Origin: a virus
DNA: 20,104 nt
Virus record (IMG/VR): IMGVR_UViG_3300031382_000031
Location: 1-20,104 of that record
Direction: 5' to 3' (one strand)
Under the pieces are notes generated by a model. The model made no database searches, was not told the origin of the DNA, and was given only the letters and a program-made list of their open reading frames with translations. Made by a program: the position numbers and the translations under genes. This document shows positions 13,341-19,849 of the stretch, piece after piece (within the stretch, counting starts at the first letter, position 1; the number at the start of each line of letters is the position of its first letter).

Positions 13341-14558
13341 TTACTGATTCTCAAACAAATCAATAATTTGTTCTTCTGAATGAGACTCAAAATCTATTTC
13401 TTCTTTCCAATTATTCTGCTTAACAAAATCAGAGTTTGAAAATTCTAATTCACCAAGAATAAATTTTTTTGCTTCAAGAACAATGTCACGTGCTGTGTGT
13501 ACTGGAACATTTTGTGCAATATGATTCATATTCTTTTTTCCACCTAATAACTCAAAATCAATTGGAAAACTCATAATATATAAACACTCACCAATAGTCA
13601 ATGATCTATCTTCTATTGGGTGTAGAACTGAAGTCATATTTCTTCCAGTTAGAGCACCAATATTATTGTCATATATGTTTATAGAGCTATCCCATATATT
13701 ACCTCCAGCAGATAGCTTATTTTTTATGTATAGAGCACTATCATATGCTTTAACATCACCATCATTTTTAAAAAAATCTATAGCTTCATCTAACAGTTTA
13801 TTGTTATTCACAAATTGCAAAACTGATTTTGTATTACTATCTTTTACCATTTGTCGTATATCTAGATTACAAAATTTATAACTTAAAAATCTAAAATACG
13901 AATCACTTAATATTTTTGTGTTAGTATGATCTAAATTAATACTATTAGGCTTATATGATAAAACGTAATCGTCAAATTTGTCATAACTATGATTATAAAA
14001 ATTCATATAAGGTGCAACTTTAGATTTCCATAAAATAGCAAAACATCTACGTCTATCTTGTGGAATTCCATGACGAATAGTTGAGGTTTTATATAAAGTC
14101 AAAGAATAACCATTTTCTTTAGCTATGTTATATATTTTATCTACAACCGGTTTACCTTTTTTTGTATATAAAGCTGGAGCATTTTCAACTAATATGACTT
14201 TAGCATCTAATTTTTTAATAGCATCTGTTATACTAATATACATCCATTCATTTTGCGCGCACCCAGGGCCGTGTGAATCAGGATTCTTACTAGAGTTAAA
14301 AGAAGATAATCCAGCACACGGAGGAGTACATACTACAATATCAACAGGATCTAAGTCTTCTTTATCGTCTATTGAAACATATGGAATGTTTCTATTTTTT
14401 ATTTTTTGTTGATAATTTACATAGTGCGAATCATTTAATTCAAATCCTTTATAACTATATATAGCAGATGGTGGTACATTTAAAGCTAATTCAGCACCAA
14501 GTGGAAATCCACCAATAAGTGGTATGAGCGGGGCGAATGTAATTTTATGATTATTCAT
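13341..14558 (-). CDS. DNA cytosine-C5 methyltransferase
   Basis: 405 aa. Transfers a methyl group from S-adenosylmethionine to cytosine C5. Motif I is PLIGGFPLGAELAL (13-26), an altered form of the usual FAGIGG. Motif IV, CTPPCAGLSSF (77-87), has catalytic Cys81; motif VI is ENAPAL (125-130); motif VIII QDRRRCF (167-173); motif X-like HIAQNVPVHTARDIV follows near the C-terminus. All key residues are present, so it looks active. The variable target-recognition region (about 180-330) is large and unlike anything I can name, so specificity is unknown. Its ATG overlaps the glycosyltransferase stop by one base (TAATG). The gene is AT-rich compared with its neighbours, a sign of transfer. Confidence 0.9.
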   Translation of the reverse strand: MNNHKITFAPLIPLIGGFPLGAELALNVPPSAIYSYKGFELNDSHYVNYQQKIKNRNIPYVSIDDKEDLDPVDIVVCTPPCAGLSSFNSSKNPDSHGPGCAQNEWMYISITDAIKKLDAKVILVENAPALYTKKGKPVVDKIYNIAKENGYSLTLYKTSTIRHGIPQDRRRCFAILWKSKVAPYMNFYNHSYDKFDDYVLSYKPNSINLDHTNTKILSDSYFRFLSYKFCNLDIRQMVKDSNTKSVLQFVNNNKLLDEAIDFFKNDGDVKAYDSALYIKNKLSAGGNIWDSSINIYDNNIGALTGRNMTSVLHPIEDRSLTIGECLYIMSFPIDFELLGGKKNMNHIAQNVPVHTARDIVLEAKKFILGELEFSNSDFVKQNNWKEEIDFESHSEEQIIDLFENQ

Positions 14559-15400
14559 TAAATATACGATCTAAATAGTGAATTTTCTGAATTTTCTAAT
14601 TTAGCAACACCATATTTATAAGCTTTTTTAAATTGAATATGTGTAGTTAATTTAGTTAATCCTTTCCAAGGCCCAGATTTAGCAGTCTTTTCTTTAGTTT
14701 TTACGAAATCTGGCCACAACTTTGATAACTTTATTTGCGATTCGTTATGCACATCTATATTTCTCCATACAGAACAACCTCCGTCAGTATTTGTATCTGA
14801 TGGATTAACCATGTATTTTGTAGAAATTCTATTTTTAATTCCACTAGTTAGCAATTGGAGAGTTACATCAAAATCTTCAGCTGCTGGCACTCTATCCCAT
14901 TTAATATCAACTGGAAATAAAGGTCCATTATAAAAAGTGTTTGTCATAACTCTATAATTTTCGCTATATGGCCATAGATTTATGCTAGGCACAATCCATG
15001 TAGTACCCAATCCACCAAAAACAATACCTTCGTCCATCCAAGAATCAATAGTATTAAACATATCATCAAAATCTGAATCAGTATATTTCCAAGATATCCA
15101 TTTTGGTGCACCATCAGATAAATCTTTATTGGGTTCTTTTACTGTAAAATTCAAATCATCATCAAATACCATGTGACGTGAATCTTTAAAATTATTAAAA
15201 ATCCATTCTCTTGTTGGTGCTATAGTATTTATTTCTTTTGGCAAACATATAACTTTGTCTCCATATAACTCTGCCATTTTTTCAAATTCATGATGTTGGA
15301 CTATAAATTTAGTTATATTTTTATACTTATCAGGTAAATTATTATATGTTATTTGATTATGAATTCTACCTAATGTTGGTATAACGATGTGACTTATCAT
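14558..15400 (-). CDS. Glycosyltransferase, TET-associated (TAGT)-like
   Basis: 280 aa from ATG 15400, which has GAGG seven bases upstream; a longer reading to 15430 lacks a site. GT-A-type glycosyltransferase: IVIPTLGRIHNQ at 5-16, INTIAPTREWIF at 58-68, and the metal-binding FDDDLNF at 79-85. The order and spacing resemble phage TET-associated glycosyltransferases, which attach sugars to 5-hydroxymethyl pyrimidines in DNA. A later segment PAAEDFDVTLQLL and a GCSVWRN segment could be acceptor-side elements. Placed between dCMP hydroxymethylase and a C5 methyltransferase, it probably glycosylates hydroxymethylcytosine. Neither T4 alpha- nor beta-glucosyltransferase is seen in this window. It is AT-rich like the methyltransferase. 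The family assignment is from memory of motifs. Confidence 0.75.
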   Translation of the reverse strand: MISHIVIPTLGRIHNQITYNNLPDKYKNITKFIVQHHEFEKMAELYGDKVICLPKEINTIAPTREWIFNNFKDSRHMVFDDDLNFTVKEPNKDLSDGAPKWISWKYTDSDFDDMFNTIDSWMDEGIVFGGLGTTWIVPSINLWPYSENYRVMTNTFYNGPLFPVDIKWDRVPAAEDFDVTLQLLTSGIKNRISTKYMVNPSDTNTDGGCSVWRNIDVHNESQIKLSKLWPDFVKTKEKTAKSGPWKGLTKLTTHIQFKKAYKYGVAKLENSENSLFRSYI

Positions 15401-15523
15401 GTAATATCCTCTTGTCAATATATATAACAATGTACGTTTGTTGACACTAACCTACTTCAAACCTTGACTACGAATCAATGTGTATTTCATATAGGTTATC
15501 CTTAGTTAGTTTTAAAATTCATT

Positions 15524-16216
15524 CTAGAGTGTGCTGGCGCCTTTCGTATCACTATTTATCCAGTCTACAAGGAATCCAAAGTGTCTTTCATAAATATGTA
15601 AATTAGAAGCAGTCCAGATTAGATCACCAACTTCAATATTAAGTTCATCTGCAAGTTCTTTTTGAACATATTTAGCCCAGGCGTAATCATTGTTGTATCC
15701 GAACACAGCATCATTAGATCTCATTAAGTAATGGCTGATAAGTCTACCATCACGAATATAGAATGTGTTTGCATACGTACACATGAAATCATTCATACCG
15801 TTTTCATTGTAATCAATATGCATAGTTGGTCGATTGTAGATCATTACTGCTCTTCGTGAATTCGGGTTTTTCCGCAATTCGTTGACGACATTATCAAACT
15901 GATTTCCGTTTTCCTCCGACCATACACACCAGCCATAGTTGGAATTAATTTTGCCAAAGTCATCTGACACTTGTTGCCAAATGGTTGGTGTTTTTCCTGG
16001 AATGTCAATGACGTAACGTGACTGTGATTTATACCAATCAAGCTCTCGTTGAATGTAATCTTTGTTTGGTTCTCTGATAATACAGTCTTCGTCTGCAATG
16101 AATGTTGCTCCGATGATTTCAAGTGTCTTCACTCCTGTACGATCAATTGTGAATTGCTCGTGCTTAAGCATGTTGTCAAATTGAATTCGTATATCATTTA
16201 CTTTAGGCATCTCCAT
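15524..16216 (-). CDS. 42: dCMP hydroxymethylase, gp42-like
   Basis: 230 aa. Converts dCMP to 5-hydroxymethyl-dCMP using methylene-tetrahydrofolate, the first committed step to hydroxymethylcytosine DNA. It belongs to the thymidylate-synthase fold, but the match is to T4 gp42: RTGVKTLEIIGATFIADE (26-43), IWQQVSDDFGKINSNYGW (79-96), nucleophile Cys146 in DFMCT, and RSNDAVFGYNNDYAW (166-180) with Asp177. The Cys-Asp distance (31) equals that of T4 Cys148/Asp179; the Asp is what distinguishes the enzyme from thymidylate synthase. The C-terminus is about 16 residues shorter than T4's. The start overlaps the kinase stop by 14 bases. Confidence 0.93.
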   Translation of the reverse strand: MEMPKVNDIRIQFDNMLKHEQFTIDRTGVKTLEIIGATFIADEDCIIREPNKDYIQRELDWYKSQSRYVIDIPGKTPTIWQQVSDDFGKINSNYGWCVWSEENGNQFDNVVNELRKNPNSRRAVMIYNRPTMHIDYNENGMNDFMCTYANTFYIRDGRLISHYLMRSNDAVFGYNNDYAWAKYVQKELADELNIEVGDLIWTASNLHIYERHFGFLVDWINSDTKGASTL

Positions 16217-16775
16217 TAAAGTATCCCCTGTCTGGAAGTTTGTCTGTTATTTGAAAATCGACTCCACGTATCATGTCTTTTAAAGAAGTTGAATTTTCTG
16301 TATAGTCGTAAAGAAGTTTATTCTTAATTTGGGATTTGCCATGAACACGTATAAAGCTCTCTCGTACCTTTGATATGTCATCAATATTACTAGATAGACT
16401 ATCTCCGTCTTCCCTACTCATGACACACTCTGGACTGTCTACAACAGTAACCAACATGACATCGTCGCGCGTATAAAAGAACTGAGCATCCAATGTGTAA
16501 ACCCATTCAGCTGGTCTGTTTCGATAGATAGGGCCGTAAACGTCTTCACCAAGATGAGAGCGATTAAGAATGATATCCCAACCACAATCAGACATTTTCG
16601 TAATGTGAGAGAGAAGTTCTGTGTAATGCTTTAGAGCCCAATGCATTGGAGCTCCTGAAGGTGGTGACACACAATGCATCATCATAGTCTTAACATTTTT
16701 GAGCTTGTGCTTTCTGATATGTTTGATCAGTGTGTCTTTGCCACAACGATCCATACCTTCAACAATAATGATCAT
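16203..16775 (-). CDS. P-loop (deoxy)nucleoside monophosphate kinase, thymidylate-kinase-like
   Basis: 190 aa from ATG 16775; a longer reading to 16823 would start inside a hairpin and lacks a site. The P-loop GMDRCGKDT is at 7-15, followed by NRSHLGEDVYGPIYR (about 71-85), which corresponds to the DRx substrate motif of thymidylate kinases. Such enzymes phosphorylate dNMPs. Next to dCMP hydroxymethylase it would suit phosphorylation of hydroxymethyl-dCMP as well as dTMP, the job of gp1 in T4, but this is inference. The upstream site is weak (GAAG). Its stop lies inside the start of the hydroxymethylase gene. Confidence 0.78.
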   Translation of the reverse strand: MIIIVEGMDRCGKDTLIKHIRKHKLKNVKTMMMHCVSPPSGAPMHWALKHYTELLSHITKMSDCGWDIILNRSHLGEDVYGPIYRNRPAEWVYTLDAQFFYTRDDVMLVTVVDSPECVMSREDGDSLSSNIDDISKVRESFIRVHGKSQIKNKLLYDYTENSTSLKDMIRGVDFQITDKLPDRGYFNGDA

Positions 16776-16789
16776 AAGTTTTCTTCTAT

Positions 16790-16824
16790 AAACAAAACAA
16801 GAGATGGTGTAATTATACACCATC
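16790..16824 (-). terminator. Terminator after the helix-turn-helix gene
   Basis: Minus strand: GATGGTGTA, loop TAAT, TACACCATC (16803-16824), then TCTTGTTTTGTTT. A perfect 9-bp stem with an interrupted T-tract. The sequence TATAAT spans the stem-loop border (16812-16817). Confidence 0.7.
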
Positions 16825-16851
16825 CCATCAGTTGTGCTATGTTATTTAAGA

Positions 16852-17406
16852 TTACTTGTCTTGATATCCACCGAAGAGACGTTTGTAACCTGAGAAATAT
16901 TTTGCTGATTGGACTCGATTATGCCCAGTTGCATCCATAATTTGCTTGACAATTTTTTGACGATTTTCTCTAAGAAGAGTTTTTTCTTGAAAGTGAGTAT
17001 CAATAACTTCCATTATAAGTTGGCGAATTGATTTTACACCGTCTGGATTCCGGCCACGCTGTCCAACACGATTTACAAAATCAGTATTTTCTTCACGCTT
17101 ATTGTAGAAGTCAGTCAGAATCTTTTGTTGATTTGAGTTCAGAGTTTTCATTATTTCTTCCATTGATTTTGTTGCGTCGTTTTTATCAGTATCATTTTCT
17201 ACTTCATCAGTAGTTTCGGACTCATCGGTCATATCAGCCATCTTGGAAATGATGTTGCGAGCTTCATCTTCATGCTTGTTAGCATAGTGACGAACAGAGT
17301 CAGAAGACACACCATAATCGGCAGCGATTTGCTTCTTGGTTGTGTTACTGTTCAGAACAGCGATTGCGATGTCGATTTGAGTTTCGAATGCGATTTGCTT
17401 AGCCAT
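16852..17406 (-). CDS. Helix-turn-helix protein, putative DNA-binding regulator
   Basis: 184 aa starting MAKQIAFETQ; ATG 17406 is chosen because AAGG lies nine bases upstream. Residues 28-50 (TTKKQIAADYGVSSDSVRHYANK) form a classic helix-turn-helix. A long acidic, Thr/Ser-rich linker follows (about 62-90), then a C-terminal half with basic helices (RQLIMEVIDTHFQ, ENRQKIVKQIMDATG) and an aromatic end (KYFSGYKRLFGGYQDK). It has a promoter and a terminator around it, so it is likely a separately transcribed regulator. I cannot match it to MotA, AsiA or another named T4 regulator. Confidence 0.65.
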   Translation of the reverse strand: MAKQIAFETQIDIAIAVLNSNTTKKQIAADYGVSSDSVRHYANKHEDEARNIISKMADMTDESETTDEVENDTDKNDATKSMEEIMKTLNSNQQKILTDFYNKREENTDFVNRVGQRGRNPDGVKSIRQLIMEVIDTHFQEKTLLRENRQKIVKQIMDATGHNRVQSAKYFSGYKRLFGGYQDK

Positions 17407-17481
17407 GATATAGTACCTTCTCATTTTAGTTTCGGTTTTTCAAATCAGAGGTTTTTGTGGTTTCCTCTATTTGATGATACC

Positions 17482-17510
17482 ATTTTATCAAACAAATTAG
17501 GTTCTGTATA
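17482..17510 (-). promoter_or_regulatory. Promoter before the helix-turn-helix gene
   Basis: Minus strand: TATACA, 17 bases, TAAAAT, with TGA before the -10. The arms TTTGAT and ATCAAA flank the -10, a possible operator. It sits between the upstream terminator and the gene. Confidence 0.6.
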
Positions 17511-17546
17511 TAGTTTTTTTCATTTTTTTCAAAATTTTTTATAGAG

Positions 17547-17571
17547 AAAAAAAGGGAAGCCGAAGCTTCCC
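17547..17571 (-). terminator. Terminator with UUCG loop
   Basis: Minus strand: GGGAAGC, loop TTCG, GCTTCCC, then seven Ts. The extra-stable UUCG tetraloop is typical of T4 terminators. It lies 18 bases after the AP2-like gene stop. Confidence 0.93.
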
Positions 17572-17588
17572 AGATATTTCTCATTCTC

Positions 17589-18188
17589 TCATTCAGTGAG
17601 AACTTTTGCAAATGTATTCAGAACCTGCCTTCCTTTTATAGACATCTTGTCTGACATGACATTTGATACAAACTCACGAATCAATTCCTTGTCAGACGCT
17701 GGAAGATCGAATGGATCAGCCATGTCAGTGAGGTCTTTAAGAAACGAATTCTGTTTTGACATTGCAACAGGAGTTGGTTTAACTACGGGAACATCGCCAC
17801 AAAGGGAGAGCCAAAGCTCTTCCCAATAAAACTCTTCCAAACTATCGTCGTAAAGTCCAAAAGAATTGCTAAATGCTTCAATCTTTTGATTTATAAAATC
17901 GACAATGTAAACCAGATTCTTAAATTTTCTTGCTTGGATGTAAATCCGAGTAGGGAGATTAATATGCTTAAGACGATACTTATACAGATGCTTTGCGATA
18001 TGTGCTGCATCTTTCTCAGTAAATTCTCTAGATAAAAGGAAGGTGTAAATCCTATCATTCAAATTAACGATCACACGAAACTTATGATCATAGTACGGGT
18101 CAGTGGAGACACCCCAATAATTAGAGTTACCACGGTTATTCACAATCCCAATTCCATCATAATCAATTGTAGCTTTTCTCATAAACAT
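17589..18188 (-). CDS. AP2-like DNA-binding protein
   Basis: 199 aa from ATG 18188 (or 197 from ATG 18182); GAGG lies four or ten bases upstream. A longer reading to 18440 overlaps the acidic-protein gene in another frame and would cross this gene's own promoter, so I reject it. Residues ~15-75 resemble an AP2/ERF-type domain: NYWGVSTDP, a beta strand FRVIVN, then IYTF and EFTEKDAAHIAKHLYKYR, as found in phage homing endonucleases and some regulators. No HNH or GIY-YIG nuclease core is visible. The rest is a mixed helical region with aromatic EEFYWEELW and a Ser/Asp-rich C-terminus. DNA binding is plausible; the role is unknown. Confidence 0.6.
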   Translation of the reverse strand: MFMRKATIDYDGIGIVNNRGNSNYWGVSTDPYYDHKFRVIVNLNDRIYTFLLSREFTEKDAAHIAKHLYKYRLKHINLPTRIYIQARKFKNLVYIVDFINQKIEAFSNSFGLYDDSLEEFYWEELWLSLCGDVPVVKPTPVAMSKQNSFLKDLTDMADPFDLPASDKELIREFVSNVMSDKMSIKGRQVLNTFAKVLTE

Positions 18189-18211
18189 ATTACCTCGTAG
18201 TTGTTTAATAG

Positions 18212-18231
18212 ACAGGTTTTTCTCAACCTGT
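18212..18231 (-). promoter_or_regulatory. Hairpin at the predicted 5' end of the AP2-like gene mRNA
   Basis: Minus strand: ACAGGTT, loop GAGAAA, AACCTGT. It begins at the base where transcription from the promoter at 18238-18266 should start. No T-run follows, so it is not a terminator. Confidence 0.55.
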
Positions 18232-18237
18232 AAATCA

Positions 18238-18266
18238 ATCATACTACAGTTTTCAAAATCTGTAAA
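18238..18266 (-). promoter_or_regulatory. Early-type promoter before the AP2-like gene
   Basis: Minus strand: TTTACA, 17 bases, TATGAT. The same -35 and spacing occur in the promoter at 4319-4347. It lies just past the acidic-protein gene stop. Confidence 0.75.
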
Positions 18267-18282
18267 TGGAATATAAGAATTT

Positions 18283-18585
18283 TTATGCGTTGTGACCGTA
18301 ACGACTATTAATCGCAGCTGCATCAGGGTCAACTTCTTCATCGTCAAGCGGCTCAAGATCAAACATATCTTCCATGTATGCATAAGCAGTATCGTAATCT
18401 TCAACATTCGCTGTTGTGAGTACACCACCGTTGACATCATAGATCGTAACAGTTGTCATCAGAGTAACTTCGTCTTCTTCAATATCGTAGTACTCAGCTT
18501 TATCAATTAGGTCGTCTGTAAACTGAGCATCGATTGATTGAATTGCTTCGTTGATCTCTTGGTGTTCTTTAATTGTAATAGTCAT
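18283..18585 (-). CDS. Very acidic small protein
   Basis: 100 aa starting MTITIKEHQE. I count 27 Asp/Glu against three Lys/Arg, giving a net charge near -24. The acid residues are dense in YYDIEEDEV (32-40) and DLEPLDDEEVDPD (76-88). No family recognised. AGGA lies seven bases before the ATG, and the start overlaps the stop of a 22-codon gene by one codon position (ATGA). Small, strongly acidic phage proteins are sometimes DNA mimics that block host nucleases or nucleoid proteins; that is only a suggestion here. Confidence 0.75.
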   Translation of the reverse strand: MTITIKEHQEINEAIQSIDAQFTDDLIDKAEYYDIEEDEVTLMTTVTIYDVNGGVLTTANVEDYDTAYAYMEDMFDLEPLDDEEVDPDAAAINSRYGHNA

Positions 18586-18650
18586 TGTCTTATCCTGCTG
18601 AGTTTAGATATTGTTCTAAATTGTGTTTGCCTGTGAGCTTTTGATTTCAT
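18582..18650 (-). CDS. 22-aa basic peptide
   Basis: Starts MKSKAHRQTQFRTISK, with eight basic residues out of 22 (Lys, Arg, His) and no acidic ones. Support comes from an exact GGAG eight bases before the ATG and a 4-base ATGA overlap with the next gene. Both are habits of proven genes in this window. It could be a real peptide or a short leader that couples translation to the acidic protein. Confidence 0.5.
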   Translation of the reverse strand: MKSKAHRQTQFRTISKLSRIRQ

Positions 18651-18664
18651 AATATCAACTCCTT

Positions 18665-18672
18665 TATTTATA
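18665..18672 (-). promoter_or_regulatory. Possible late-type promoter box TATAAATA
   Basis: An exact match to the T4 late -10 box, overlapping the stop codon of the zinc-ribbon gene, 15 bases before the 22-aa peptide start. A single AT-rich 8-mer can arise by chance. Confidence 0.35.
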
Positions 18673-18886
18673 TATACTTCATATTCATTTGTTTCAGAGC
18701 TTCTTCAATATCCGATATTCGTTTTAGAAACGCTTCAACTTTTTCAATCTTCTCATATTCGTCAATGAATCCCCGAAGATCTTCACTACAATTAGGACAT
18801 TTGTAAACGCCCGACAGAATCTCAACTTCTGTCGGGCTATCAAAAATTGCTTCATTACAGTTTGGACACAAGTGCCAATAACCCAT
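18668..18886 (-). CDS. Small zinc-ribbon protein
   Basis: 72 aa. Two CPNC knuckles (residues 7-10 and 30-33) form a zinc-ribbon pair, followed by a charged helix (about 42-70) likely to be a coiled coil for pairing. Zinc ribbons of this size bind nucleic acid or proteins; no specific family recognised. GAGG lies six bases before the ATG, and the start is nine bases from the DexA stop, so it is probably co-transcribed with dexA. Confidence 0.75.
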   Translation of the reverse strand: MGYWHLCPNCNEAIFDSPTEVEILSGVYKCPNCSEDLRGFIDEYEKIEKVEAFLKRISDIEEALKQMNMKYI

Positions 18887-18894
18887 TCTTCACC

Positions 18895-19563
18895 TCACTT
18901 ATATGAAAATTCATCCATGTCAGATTCTTCAGGCATATCCATTTCGTCGGCTGCATACAGTTCAGCGTGCTTGATATGCATGATTGCTCGAGCAACATCG
19001 TCAATAGGATCGTGATGCTTGAATCCGTTTAGTGTTCCTTTAGGCAATGGAACTTTTGTTACATCATGTGATACCATTAGACCAGAGATATAAGAACGAA
19101 TGTCTCGCTGATCCCAGAATGGAATTGGGTAGAAAGCTTGATTCTTAGACCAATCATCTAGATCAGAATCATCTTTGAACATCAAAAGGATATTACCCAG
19201 AATAGGAAAATCAAATGACTGACCTCGAACATATCCTTTAGTACCTTTAGTGACACTTTCTCGAATCAGAGCATGTTTAAAATCTGTAATAAACTGTCCT
19301 AATTCAATATCATCTTTTGTTGGTTCAAACTGAGACTTACGAACTTCTGGGTCTTGTTTATCCCACCAGTCCAATGTACGTGGATCAATGATACGACCTC
19401 TTTCGAGCTGATGATTCAACTCAAATTTCCAGTAGTATGCTTTTTCACGATAAGTCTGAAAATCTTCAAGCTTATCTCTGTCGTAAACAATCAATGCACA
19501 TGATAGTACGACTGCATCTGGTGATTGAGCAACGGTTTCAAAGTCAAACGAAAAATCTTTCAT
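18895..19563 (-). CDS. dexA: Exonuclease A, DexA-like
   Basis: 222 aa (T4 DexA 227). DEDD-family 3'-5' DNA exonuclease. Visible motifs: FDFE (Asp7, Glu9), RGQSFDFPIL (113-122, Asp118) and HHDPIDD (183-189). Other segments shared with T4 DexA are DWWDKQDPEV (65-74), FWDQRDIRSYI (149-159) and PLPKGTLNGF (172-181). Its role in T4 is nonessential, probably host-DNA degradation or repair. The ATG overlaps the upstream stop by 4 bases, with AAGG seven bases upstream. Confidence 0.93.
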   Translation of the reverse strand: MKDFSFDFETVAQSPDAVVLSCALIVYDRDKLEDFQTYREKAYYWKFELNHQLERGRIIDPRTLDWWDKQDPEVRKSQFEPTKDDIELGQFITDFKHALIRESVTKGTKGYVRGQSFDFPILGNILLMFKDDSDLDDWSKNQAFYPIPFWDQRDIRSYISGLMVSHDVTKVPLPKGTLNGFKHHDPIDDVARAIMHIKHAELYAADEMDMPEESDMDEFSYK

Positions 19564-19796
19564 GATTTATCCTTCTTGCATTCTTCATTACATTCATCTT
19601 CAATGATCCAGTTAGCAAGAGCTCCTGAGACCAAAACAAGAATTGCAAAATGAGTTCTGTTTTCTTGCCACAACCAAGTCCATGATCCTTCAATAACAAA
19701 ATAACCGCAATGAATTACTAGCAATATAATTGCAGTCAATGCTACAACAGAAGCGATATAGATAATCAATCCGCTAATGGCTCTAACTATTGGCAT
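19560..19796 (-). CDS. Small two-pass membrane protein
   Basis: 78 aa starting MPIVRAISG. I chose ATG 19796 because GGAG is six bases upstream; the TTG at 19808 would include that site. Hydrophobic segments at about 7-34 and 50-68 flank a short aromatic loop (GSWTWLWQENR), and the tail is acidic with two Cys (DECNEECKKDKS). Topology would place both ends on the same side. Function unknown. Confidence 0.65.
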   Translation of the reverse strand: MPIVRAISGLIIYIASVVALTAIILLVIHCGYFVIEGSWTWLWQENRTHFAILVLVSGALANWIIEDECNEECKKDKS

Positions 19797-19813
19797 TTGA
19801 ATCTCCAATATAA

Positions 19814-19843
19814 GAAGGAGGAGAACGTTAATCCTCCTCCTTC
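19814..19843 (-). terminator. Terminator-like hairpin after the right-edge gene
   Basis: Minus strand: GAAGGAGGAG, ten-base loop, CTCCTCCTTC, then TTATATT. The 10-bp stem is perfect, but the T-tract is broken. Confidence 0.6.
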
Positions 19844-19849
19844 TTCAAT

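Noticed and set aside
14613-14620. Second TATAAATA late-promoter box
   Set aside because: It lies inside the glycosyltransferase coding sequence (codons for Tyr-Lys-Tyr) with no gene start nearby.
15452-15490. 12-codon frame MKYTLIRSQGLK with AAGGA upstream
   Set aside because: Too short to separate from chance, with no overlap with neighbours and no other support.
15524-16216. Thymidylate synthase
   Set aside because: The active-site Asp177 at the gp42-specific position and several long segments matching T4 gp42 favour dCMP hydroxymethylase.
18189-18440. Longer N-terminus for the AP2-like gene (283 aa)
   Set aside because: The extra part overlaps the acidic-protein gene in another frame, reads as non-protein-like sequence and crosses the gene's own promoter and hairpin.
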